From assembly GCA_905215625.1 (NCBI GenBank), contig CAJMQQ010000067.1, forward strand, positions 1-12,774: a stretch of 12,774 nt of DNA, read 5' to 3'. Below the pieces are notes generated by a model. The model saw only the letters and a program-made list of their open reading frames with translations. It searched no databases and had not been told where the DNA came from. Of the stretch, positions 6,717 to 12,774 are shown one piece after another. A program made the position numbers and the translations under genes. This DNA comes from an uncultured bacterium (lineage in GTDB: Bacteria; Bacillota; Clostridia; Lachnospirales; Lachnospiraceae). The stretch's first letter is position 1. Every line of letters begins with the position of its first letter.

Positions 6717-9368
6717 TTACTTTCCCAACTGTTCCAGTCTTTCTTTTACCTGTTCCATCATCTGGGTATATTTTGCAAGCTTGGCCTTTTCTTCCTCAAT
6801 CTTGGCTGCCGGGGCTTTGCTTACAAACTTCTCGTTGCTTAACATTCCATTTACACGAGCCAGTTCCCCTGCCAGACGTTTTTCCTCTTTGTGAAGGCGT
6901 TCTAATTCTTTTTCAATATCTACCAGTTCTGCAAATGGGATATAGATATTTGCGTGGGGAATTACAACGGAAACCGCATCTTCTCCAATGCCGTTCTTAT
7001 CCTTCTGAATCATAACTTCGCTGGCATAGCCTAAGGTAGCAAAGAATACCTTGCTGTGGGCAAAAATATCTGCAACCTCCTGATTTTCGGTTACTACAAA
7101 TACCTTTGCCTTTTTGCTCGGCGGCACATTCATGGTTGTACGCACGTTACGGATTGCACGAACCGCTTCTTTAATGGTCTCAACAGCCGTCTCCTCTGCC
7201 GCAAAATTCCACTCGTCCTTATAAACCGGCCAGTTGGAAACCATAATGGATGCCTCCTCTTCCTGAAGGTTGCAGAAGATTTCCTCGGTAATAAACGGCA
7301 TATATGGATGCAGCAGTTTTAAGGACTGAATCAGTACCGTCTTTAACGTCCAGATAGCCGCTGCCTTAGTGGTATCTTTATCATTCCAGAGACGCGGCTT
7401 TACCATCTCAATGTACCAGTCGCAGAACTCTTCCCAGATAAAGTCGTAAACCTTCTGAAGGGCAATTCCCAGTTCATACTTATCCATATTGTCGGTTACG
7501 TCTTTGGTCAGGGTATTCACTTTGGAAAGAATCCACTTATCTGCCATGGTTAAGTCTTCTGCAGAAACGTTGGCAGCCGGAGCCTTTTCAAGGTTCATCA
7601 TAATGAAACGGGAAGCATTCCATACTTTATTTGCAAAGTTTCTGCTGGCTTCTACTCTCTCCCAGTAGAAACGCATATCATTTCCAGGAGCATTTCCGGT
7701 CATTAAGGTCATACGGAGGGCGTCTGCGCCGTATTTATCAATTACTTCCAGAGGATCGATTCCGTTTCCTAAGGATTTGCTCATCTTGCGTCCCTGGGAA
7801 TCTCTTACCAGTCCATGGATTAAGACGGTGTGGAACGGCTCTTTTCCGGTCTGCTCCAGTCCGGAGAATACCATACGGATTACCCAGAAGAAAATAATAT
7901 CGTATCCGGTTACTAAGACGTCAGTCGGATAGAAATAGTCCATTTCTTTGGTCTCATCCGGCCATCCCAGTGTGGAAAATGGCCACAAAGCGGAAGAAAA
8001 CCAGGTATCCAGCGTGTCTTCATCCTGTTTGAAATGTGTACAGCCGCATTTTGGGCAGACCGCAGGCATTTCCTTTGCCACTACCATTTCGCCGCACTCT
8101 TCACAGTAATAAGCCGGAATCCGGTGTCCCCACCACAGCTGTCTGGAAATACACCAGTCGCGGATGCCTTCCAGCCAGTGCAGATAGGTCTTTCCAAAGC
8201 TTTCCGGAACGAATTTCAAACGGCCGCTCTTTAATGCTTCGATGGCAGGTTTTGCCATTTCGTCCATTTTTACAAACCACTGAGGCTTAATCATTGGCTC
8301 AACGGTTGTGCCGCAGCGGTCATGGGTTCCAACATTATGAGAATGGGGAACTACTTTTACCAAAAGACCCTGTTCGGTCAAATCATCTACCATGGCTTTT
8401 CTGGCCTCGTAGCGATCCATGCCAAAATACTTTCCTGGAACGCTGATGGTAGCATCGTCATTCATAATACAGATTTCCGGCAGATTGTGGCGCTTTCCTA
8501 CCTCAAAGTCATTAGGGTCATGAGCAGGCGTAATCTTTACGCATCCAGTTCCAAACTCTTTGTCTACATAAGAATCTGCAATCACCGGAATTTCCCGGTC
8601 TGTCAGCGGAAGTTTTAACATTTTTCCGATTAAGTCTTTGTAACGTTCATCTTCCGGGTTTACGGCAACTGCAGTATCGCCCAGCAGGGTTTCCGGTCTG
8701 GTGGTTGCAATCTCTACAAAACGGCCTTCTTCTCCTGCAATCGGATAATTAATGTGCCAGAAGAATCCGTCCTGCTCTTCGTGCTCAACTTCTGCATCAG
8801 AAATAGAAGTCTGGCAGACCGGACACCAGTTAATGATACGGGAGCCTTTATAAATATAGCCTTTTTCATAGAGTCTGGTAAATACCTCCAAAACGGCTTT
8901 GGAGCATCCCTCATCCATGGTGAAGCGTTCTCTGTCCCAGTCAGCGGAAGAGCCCAGCTTGTGAAGCTGTTTTACAATCCGGCTGCCGTACTCGTCTTTC
9001 CACTCCCAGGCCTTTTCTAAGAAACCTTCTCTTCCCAGATCGTGTTTTTCAATGCCTTCGCTTTTTAATTTATCAATTACTTTTACTTCTGTTGCAATGG
9101 CTGCATGGTCTGTGCCTGGCTGCCACAAAGCCTCATATCCCTGCATTCTCTTATAGCGGATTAAAATATCCTGCATGGTATTATCCAGAGCGTGTCCCAT
9201 ATGAAGCTGTCCGGTAATATTTGGCGGCGGCATTACAATGGTAAATGGCTTTTTGCCCTCTCTCTTTCCTCTCTCTGCGTCTGCGTGGAAATATTTGTTG
9301 TCCAGCCACTTCTGATACAGACGTTCTTCAATGTCCGCTGGATTATAATTCTTTTCCAATTCTTTCAT
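6717..9368 (-). CDS. valS: Valyl-tRNA synthetase
   Basis: ValS charges tRNA-Val with valine, using ATP, and edits misactivated threonine. It is 883 residues long, full length for the bacterial enzyme. The HIGH motif appears as HMGH at 56-59 within PPPNITGQLHMGHAL, and KMSKS at 528-532. The CP1 editing domain (about 190-350) has TTRPET at 222-227 and GTGCVKITPAHDPNDFEVG. Zinc-type Cys pairs are C182/C185 and C422/C425 with C438/C441. The C-terminal arm from about residue 810 is the family's charged coiled coil (DIEKELERLHKEEKRL). AAGGAG lies before the ATG at 9368. The gene sits 38 bases after the HAD gene, in a pyrimidine-poor A-rich gap on the sense strand. Regulation is probably through the T-box leader at 10821-11131. 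Confidence 0.98.
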   Translation of the reverse strand: MKELEKNYNPADIEERLYQKWLDNKYFHADAERGKREGKKPFTIVMPPPNITGQLHMGHALDNTMQDILIRYKRMQGYEALWQPGTDHAAIATEVKVIDKLKSEGIEKHDLGREGFLEKAWEWKDEYGSRIVKQLHKLGSSADWDRERFTMDEGCSKAVLEVFTRLYEKGYIYKGSRIINWCPVCQTSISDAEVEHEEQDGFFWHINYPIAGEEGRFVEIATTRPETLLGDTAVAVNPEDERYKDLIGKMLKLPLTDREIPVIADSYVDKEFGTGCVKITPAHDPNDFEVGKRHNLPEICIMNDDATISVPGKYFGMDRYEARKAMVDDLTEQGLLVKVVPHSHNVGTHDRCGTTVEPMIKPQWFVKMDEMAKPAIEALKSGRLKFVPESFGKTYLHWLEGIRDWCISRQLWWGHRIPAYYCEECGEMVVAKEMPAVCPKCGCTHFKQDEDTLDTWFSSALWPFSTLGWPDETKEMDYFYPTDVLVTGYDIIFFWVIRMVFSGLEQTGKEPFHTVLIHGLVRDSQGRKMSKSLGNGIDPLEVIDKYGADALRMTLMTGNAPGNDMRFYWERVEASRNFANKVWNASRFIMMNLEKAPAANVSAEDLTMADKWILSKVNTLTKDVTDNMDKYELGIALQKVYDFIWEEFCDWYIEMVKPRLWNDKDTTKAAAIWTLKTVLIQSLKLLHPYMPFITEEIFCNLQEEEASIMVSNWPVYKDEWNFAAEETAVETIKEAVRAIRNVRTTMNVPPSKKAKVFVVTENQEVADIFAHSKVFFATLGYASEVMIQKDKNGIGEDAVSVVIPHANIYIPFAELVDIEKELERLHKEEKRLAGELARVNGMLSNEKFVSKAPAAKIEEEKAKLAKYTQMMEQVKERLEQLGK

Positions 9369-9406
9369 GTCTTTTCTCCTTATTTTTTCTTTCTATTTTT
9401 ATTTTT

Positions 9407-10051
9407 CTATTTTTGCTTTTCTGTTCCTGCTGCCAGATTCAGCGCTTCTTCTGGACGTTTCAGATAATAATCTGCCTCAATAGACTCTTTGCTTCTGCAT
9501 CCCCACAGCGCCAACGCTCCCTTTACCCCAGCCGCTTTTGCACATTTCATATCGTAAATACTGTCTCCGATGTAAAGAACCTGATCTGGATCCGCCTTGG
9601 CTTTTTCCAGATAATACAGCATGGGTTCTGGATTTGGCTTATGCTTTTGCGTATCGTCACAGCAGACTGCAATCTCAAAGTATTTTCCTAAGCCTCTGGA
9701 AATTACGCCTTTTTCATACTCTTCTCTGCTTCTGGAGGTAATCACTCCCAGATGAACCCCTTTTTCTTTTAACTTTTTCAAAGTTTCTTCGATTTTCTCA
9801 AACACCTTGATCGTATGTTCTTCTTCGTCGGCAAATTGATTCCAGATTGCAAAGTTCTCTTCGGTGTCTGGAATATCCAATCTTTTCAAAGCATCTGCCC
9901 CGGTAATCCCCAGTGAAAACCGAAGGTCTTCTTCGGCAATTTCTGTTCCATGCATCTGGAAAACCAGGCGCTGCAAAGACCGGATAATGGAATATTCCGT
10001 ATCCAACAGAGTGCCGTCTACGTCAAATACCACATATGGATAAGCGTTCAT
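9407..10051 (-). CDS. HAD-superfamily phosphatase (Gph/PpaX-like)
   Basis: This 214-residue subfamily I HAD hydrolase probably acts as a small-molecule phosphatase; the substrate cannot be read from the sequence. Motif I is DVDGTLLD, with D10 as nucleophile and D12 as acid/base. Motif II is T105 in GVITSRS, motif III is K138 in HKPNPEP, and motif IV is GDSIYD with D163 and D167. An alpha-helical cap lies between motifs I and II. The start at 10051 is chosen because AGGAGG lies 6 bases ahead; the frame stays open for 15 more codons but these overlap the previous gene. It lies 10 bases after the Cys-rich gene and 38 before valS, as part of the T-box transcript. Phosphoglycolate phosphatase and PpaX are the nearest functional guesses. 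Confidence 0.88.
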   Translation of the reverse strand: MNAYPYVVFDVDGTLLDTEYSIIRSLQRLVFQMHGTEIAEEDLRFSLGITGADALKRLDIPDTEENFAIWNQFADEEEHTIKVFEKIEETLKKLKEKGVHLGVITSRSREEYEKGVISRGLGKYFEIAVCCDDTQKHKPNPEPMLYYLEKAKADPDQVLYIGDSIYDMKCAKAAGVKGALALWGCRSKESIEADYYLKRPEEALNLAAGTEKQK

Positions 10052-10057
10052 TTCAAT

Positions 10058-10063
10058 CCTCCT
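10058..10063 (-). promoter_or_regulatory. Ribosome binding site fixing the HAD gene start
   Basis: AGGAGG on the minus strand lies 6 bases before the ATG at 10051 and overlaps the stop codon of the preceding small gene, pointing to coupled translation. Confidence 0.8.
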
Positions 10064-10268
10064 ACATCTGTCTGCGGACGATCCGGTATTCATCATCTAA
10101 CTGGTAATACGGACAGGCAAAATTGGAACTGCTTAAAAATCTGGCCATTTCATCTTCGTCCAAATCCGCTTCACAGATGTAATACCCATAGTCTTCATCA
10201 TACGTATAGTTAACGCAGGTATCGCAGCTGGTCTGCTTTTCTTTTCTTGCCGGTTTCAACTGCTTCAT
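10062..10268 (-). CDS. Small Cys-rich protein of 68 residues (DUF6472-like)
   Basis: The protein has a basic N-terminus (MKQLKPARKEKQ), then four cysteines, C15, C18, C32 and C52. They fall in the order CDTCVNY, acidic/aromatic YDEDYGYY, C-EADLDEDEMARFL, and ACPYYQL, with a DDEYRIVRRQM end. A CxxC pair with two further Cys suggests a small zinc-bound fold, though that is inference. It resembles the family I remember as DUF6472, common in Lachnospiraceae, with no known role. The ATG at 10268 has AAAGGAG 8 bases ahead; the longer frame up to 10331 would overlap the GNAT gene and is not used. It sits between the GNAT and HAD genes with 14- and 10-base gaps. Confidence 0.8.
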   Translation of the reverse strand: MKQLKPARKEKQTSCDTCVNYTYDEDYGYYICEADLDEDEMARFLSSSNFACPYYQLDDEYRIVRRQM

Positions 10269-10276
10269 TTTAAATT

Positions 10277-10283
10277 CTCCTTT
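10277..10283 (-). promoter_or_regulatory. Ribosome binding site fixing the Cys-rich gene start
   Basis: AAAGGAG on the minus strand lies 8 bases before the ATG at 10268 and touches the GNAT stop codon. Confidence 0.75.
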
Positions 10284-10798
10284 TACAAAAGAACCTCTGA
10301 CCGTTTTGCAGCCATCTGATAGTTGTCCCATTTTTCTCCCTGGTAAGAGAAAGCCTCTTTTATAAATTGTTCCTCCTGGAATCCGACTGCTTCATAGCAG
10401 GCTTTGGCTCCTGGATTGTTAGCAAATACCCTCAGTCTTACGGTATCTGCTTTCAAAATCGTAAACGCATACCGCAAAGCCAGGGAAAGCATCTCTTTTC
10501 CGTATCCTTTTCCCCGGATGGACGGATCCACCACGATAAATCCAAAAAAGATACTGTTTTCCTGATAATCCATATTCCGCATCAGAAGATGACCCACTAC
10601 CCTGCCAGTTTCATCTGCCGCAGCCATGGGCCAGCCATTGCTGTCCTCTTCCCATTTTCTGCAATAATCATTTACCTGCTGTCTTGTCAATGGATAGGAA
10701 AACTGTCCTGCACTCCATTTTGTAAACATCTCTTCATTGTCAAACCACTTTACCAGATATTCTCCATCTGCTGGTTTGAATGGACGTAATCGAAGCAT
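10283..10798 (-). CDS. GNAT-family N-acetyltransferase
   Basis: This 171-residue protein transfers an acetyl group from acetyl-CoA to an unknown amine (protein N-terminus or small molecule). The core acetyl-CoA loop is VDPSIRGKGYGKEML (90-104), with the R-x-x-G-x-G pyrophosphate-binding pattern at R95-GKGYG. Motif B follows as VFANNPGAKACYEAVGF (124-140), typical of the RimJ/RimL-like branch. The N-terminus MLRLRPFKPADGEYLVKWF is also usual for that branch. AGGAGG lies a few bases ahead of the start. It is the first gene after the T-box leader terminator, so under this layout it is the first gene switched by tRNA charging, although nothing in its sequence ties it to valine. Confidence 0.9.
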   Translation of the reverse strand: MLRLRPFKPADGEYLVKWFDNEEMFTKWSAGQFSYPLTRQQVNDYCRKWEEDSNGWPMAAADETGRVVGHLLMRNMDYQENSIFFGFIVVDPSIRGKGYGKEMLSLALRYAFTILKADTVRLRVFANNPGAKACYEAVGFQEEQFIKEAFSYQGEKWDNYQMAAKRSEVLL

Positions 10799-10820
10799 TT
10801 TTTCCTCCTGAAACTCCTAT

Positions 10821-10860
10821 GAAATAAAAGAACCCTCTGCATATTGGATATGCAAAGGGC
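10821..10860 (-). terminator. T-box leader terminator
   Basis: On the minus strand there is a 12-base-pair stem (CCCTTTGCATAT with ATATGCAGAGGG, one G-U pair), a three-base CCA loop, then TTCTTTTATTT. It lies just after the T-box sequence and before the GNAT start, the normal place for the regulated terminator. Confidence 0.85.
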
Positions 10861-11131
10861 GAATTATCGCGGTACCACCTTTTTTCTGCCAGCTTTTTGG
10901 CCTGAAAAAGCCTGCTGCCGGCAATCTCTTAGACCCTATAACGCTGGCCCTGCGGGAATCCCTACCGAACAGGCCTGTTATCAGACGTTGATTCGTTGAG
11001 AACTCCGGTTCAGAAGCTACCTTCCATCTACTCTTCCTCAGACTGCCTTCCAGCCAGTGGGCCGTCCTCTCTGCCAGGGTCTGCAAATGTACTCCTCTTC
11101 CTCATAACCTTTTCTGAAAATAAATTGATTC
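10821..11131 (-). promoter_or_regulatory. T-box riboswitch leader, probably tRNA-Val specific
   Basis: This leader of about 310 bases senses uncharged tRNA and opens the downstream terminator. The minus strand carries the T-box element AAGGTGGTACCGCG (10868-10881); its UGGU bulge would pair with an ACCA tRNA end, which fits tRNA-Val. Stem I features are GAGGAGTAC (about 11088-11096), AGAGAG, and the distal GGCTGGAAGGC. The specifier segment reads GGAA-G-GTA-GC-TTCTGAAC, aligning with the remembered consensus UGAA-N-specifier-purine-C-nnnUGAG, so the specifier is GUA (Val) at 11018-11020. Exact folding was done by eye. The first gene downstream is a GNAT gene; valS, the expected target, is fourth. 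Confidence 0.9.
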
Positions 11132-11137
11132 TTCCTA

Positions 11138-11166
11138 ATAATATCGGGGTTTTTAACATTTGTCAA
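11138..11166 (-). promoter_or_regulatory. Strong sigma-A promoter of the T-box operon
   Basis: On the minus strand, TTGACA (11161-11166) and TATTAT (11138-11143) are separated by exactly 17 bases. The transcript should start near 11131, just before the T-box stem I sequence. Confidence 0.85.
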
Positions 11167-11212
11167 CCCTAATTATTCAGAACGGAACGCTGGGAGCTAT
11201 TCTTCTGTAGGG

Positions 11213-11406
11213 ATGGAAATACTGCAAATATCAGTATTCGCATGGATGCAGATTTGAAAGCGCAGGCCGACGCACTGTTTAATGAACTTGGCATGAACCT
11301 GACTACGGCATTCACCATCTTTATACGGCAGGCGCTTCGTGAAGGCGGCATTCCCTTTGAAGTAAAACTGGAACAGCCGAACAAAGAAACGATTGCTGCC
11401 ATGCTT
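11213..11406 (+). pseudogene. Remnant of a RelB/DinJ-type antitoxin gene
   Basis: The plus strand encodes NTANISIRMDADLKAQADALF, then NELGMNLTTAFTIFIRQALREGGIPFEV and NKETIAAML, a clear DinJ/RelB antitoxin body with its ribbon-helix-helix DNA-binding N-terminus. Two faults show it is broken. The likely start, ATG at 11213, is one base out of frame with the body; a lost A in the run after ATGG would explain this. The only in-frame ATG is inside the domain at 11242. After the AAML at about 11406 the family sequence stops and an unrelated reading (PMALSLYPNW) runs to a stop at 11493, overlapping the end of the response regulator gene on the other strand. No YafQ/RelE toxin gene is nearby. Confidence 0.75.
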
Positions 11407-11423
11407 CCGATGGCACTTTCCCT

Positions 11424-12152
11424 TTACCCCAACTGGTTGCGGTATTCGTTTGCCGACATTCCGGTAATCTTTTTAAAAACCCTGGAGAAATGAGCAATAT
11501 CCAGAAATCCTACCATTTCTGCCACATCTCCCACCCGGAAAGACATATCTTTTAAAAATTCTTTCGCCTTCCGGATTCTGATTTCATTGAGAAGCTCAGA
11601 AAAATTTTTCTCCGTATGTTTATTCAAAAGCTTGCTTAAATGCCATTGGCTTACGTACATATTATCTGCAAGTTCTGTTAATGTAAGTTTTTCCGCATAA
11701 TGATCTTCCATATATTGAAGCGCATGATTGACAATAAAGCTGTTGGCTGACTGACCGCTGGAATCAGGAATTTGTTTCCTTTTCAAATTAGAAACCATTT
11801 TGCTGACTGCCTCTTCCAGCTCTTCCATATTGGAAGGCTTTAAAAGAAATCTGGTTACTCCAAGCTGGATCGCCCTCTGGGCATAGTCAAAATCCCGATA
11901 TCCAGTCAGAATACTGATTTCCATATCTTCAAATTCCGATTTCAAACCTGCAATCATGGATAAACCGTCTAACCCAGGCATGGAAATGTCTGTAAACAGG
12001 ATATTGGGTCTGTATTCCCTTACAGCGTCCATCCCCTCCTGGCCGCTGTAAGCTGCTGAAACCACTTCACAATTCCATTTTCCCCAGTCCATAGTTCTGG
12101 TCATACCTTCCACAATAATCGGTTCATCGTCTACAACCACTACTTTATACAT
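11424..12152 (-). CDS. AraC-type response regulator (YesN-like)
   Basis: This 242-residue two-component regulator probably controls the sugar ABC transporter beside it. The receiver domain spans about 1-120, with acidic pair D8/D9, phospho-acceptor D55 in LFTDISMPG, T83 and K105. The C-terminal AraC/XylS DNA-binding domain (about 139-242) has two helix-turn-helix units: LTLTELADNMYVSQWHLSKL and VGDVAEMVGFLDIAHFSRVFKK. At 242 residues it is short for YesN-type regulators, because there is little between the two domains. It starts 6 bases after the permease gene, whose last codons (AAGGGGTAA) also form its ribosome binding site. A histidine kinase gene is not in view and probably lies beyond the right edge. 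It ends beside the antitoxin remnant, with no clear terminator. Confidence 0.9.
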   Translation of the reverse strand: MYKVVVVDDEPIIVEGMTRTMDWGKWNCEVVSAAYSGQEGMDAVREYRPNILFTDISMPGLDGLSMIAGLKSEFEDMEISILTGYRDFDYAQRAIQLGVTRFLLKPSNMEELEEAVSKMVSNLKRKQIPDSSGQSANSFIVNHALQYMEDHYAEKLTLTELADNMYVSQWHLSKLLNKHTEKNFSELLNEIRIRKAKEFLKDMSFRVGDVAEMVGFLDIAHFSRVFKKITGMSANEYRNQLG

Positions 12153-12158
12153 ATGCTT

Positions 12159-12774
12159 TTACCCCTTGATAGCCCCCGCTGTCATTCCTTTTATAATATA
12201 CTTCTGTAAGATACAGTATACTATAATTACCGGTATTACTACAAGTGCAACTGCTGCCGCCATCAGTCCATAGTTGGTTCCCTCCATAGCGGTCAGTTCG
12301 TTTAACAGACGGGTAATTGCTCTTTGTTCCGGCAGCCTAAGCAGGAACATCTGTGTAAACAAATCATTATAACTCCAAAGAAATGAAAAGATTGCTACCG
12401 TTGCAAAAGACGGTTTTGCCAACGGAACAATAATTTTTGAAAAAATCTGAAATGTATTGCACCCTTCCAGATAAGCAGATTCTTCCAGTTCGATAGGAAG
12501 AGCCTTGATGTAGCCGCTTAACACCACAATAGCAAAAGACAGGTTGCCTGCAATCTGGGGCAGCGCCACCGCCATCAGGGACTTAAGCAGATTGTCGGTA
12601 TTGACCAGATGCCAGGAATTGAGCATAGTAAATACAGGAATAATGGTAGAAAACACCGGAAACATCATTCCTGCCACAACCAGAGACTGAAGAAGTTCCC
12701 TTCCCTTAAAGGAAAATTGAATATAAGTTCGGGTGACTTTTCGCTGATGGTTTGTGTCAAGGCCGGATTCCATG
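12159..12774 (-). CDS. Carbohydrate ABC transporter permease, MalG/UgpE type (partial)
   Basis: This is an inner-membrane subunit of a sugar ABC importer (MalG-like, binding-protein-dependent system). About 205 residues are visible and the frame is open to the window edge. The EAA loop LPIELEESAYLEGCNTFQIFSKIIVPLAKP is at about 92-121, contacting the ATPase. Hydrophobic segments lie at about 30-52, 66-88, 121-145 and 169-193, ending in the usual GMTAGAIKG. The family length is about 270-290 residues, so some 70-90 are missing upstream. Residues 1-20 (MESGLDTNHQRKVTRTYIQF) are hydrophilic where the family has a membrane helix before the YALAR-type sequence. A true start at 12773 (a shortened gene) or a lesion near the edge are both possible. 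It is followed by the response regulator gene. Confidence 0.85.
   Translation of the reverse strand, partial: MESGLDTNHQRKVTRTYIQFSFKGRELLQSLVVAGMMFPVFSTIIPVFTMLNSWHLVNTDNLLKSLMAVALPQIAGNLSFAIVVLSGYIKALPIELEESAYLEGCNTFQIFSKIIVPLAKPSFATVAIFSFLWSYNDLFTQMFLLRLPEQRAITRLLNELTAMEGTNYGLMAAAVALVVIPVIIVYCILQKYIIKGMTAGAIKG

Noticed and set aside
11007..11021. An alternative T-box specifier CGG (Arg), in GAAC-CGG-A.
   Set aside because: The GGAA-G-GTA-GC-TTCTGAAC segment fits the consensus spacing better, and the GUA codon agrees with valS in the same operon.
10817..11086. Minus-strand open frame across the T-box leader.
   Set aside because: The sequence is explained by the structured leader RNA, and the frame resembles no protein.
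11397..11415. Small hairpin TGCCAT/ATGGCA as a terminator for the response regulator gene.
   Set aside because: The stem has only 6 pairs with a 7-base loop, and no T tract follows on the minus strand.

Overview
The window looks like chromosomal DNA from a spore-forming member of the Clostridia, most likely Lachnospiraceae. The reasons are a spoIIAA-spoIIAB-sigF forespore cluster, a T-box-controlled valS operon, a small Cys-rich protein of a Lachnospiraceae type, strong AGGAGG ribosome binding sites and moderate GC. The genus assignment is inference. Almost every gene lies on the minus strand; one hydrolase gene and one antitoxin remnant are on the plus strand.

Layout: (1) 1-1238, minus: spoIIAA, spoIIAB and the 5' part of sigF, with a Spo0A-box-like site in the leader. 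(2) 1332-3205, minus: a two-gene unit with its own promoter and terminator, encoding a 49-residue acidic protein and a 526-residue membrane-anchored TPR protein. (3) 3267-4026, minus: a lone AIM24/TIGR00266-family gene with a good sigma-A-type promoter, divergent from (4) 4069-5063, plus: a monoglyceride-lipase-like alpha/beta hydrolase. (5) 5044-11166, minus: one long apparent operon, with promoter, T-box leader and leader terminator, then GNAT acetyltransferase, Cys-rich small protein, HAD phosphatase, valS, Dam/DpnM-like methylase and DpnA-like methylase. (6) 11213-11406, plus: a broken dinJ/relB antitoxin remnant. (7) 11424-12774, minus: an AraC-type (YesN-like) response regulator and the 3' part of a sugar ABC permease.

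The most interesting part is region 5. Its leader carries the conserved T-box element and a specifier that I read as GUA (valine), which fits valS. However, valS is only the fourth gene of the transcript, and two DNA methylases follow it after 28 bp. They resemble the DpnM and DpnA proteins of DpnII-type restriction-modification systems, but no endonuclease gene lies next to them. The end of the DpnA-like gene overlaps the convergent hydrolase gene by 20 bp, where the nuclease gene would otherwise be expected. If no strong internal promoter exists, GATC-type methylation would be co-transcribed with valyl-tRNA synthetase under charged-tRNA control.

I see no CRISPR array, rRNA, tRNA or intact mobile element. 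The only trace of mobile or accessory DNA is the antitoxin remnant at the border between regions 5 and 7.
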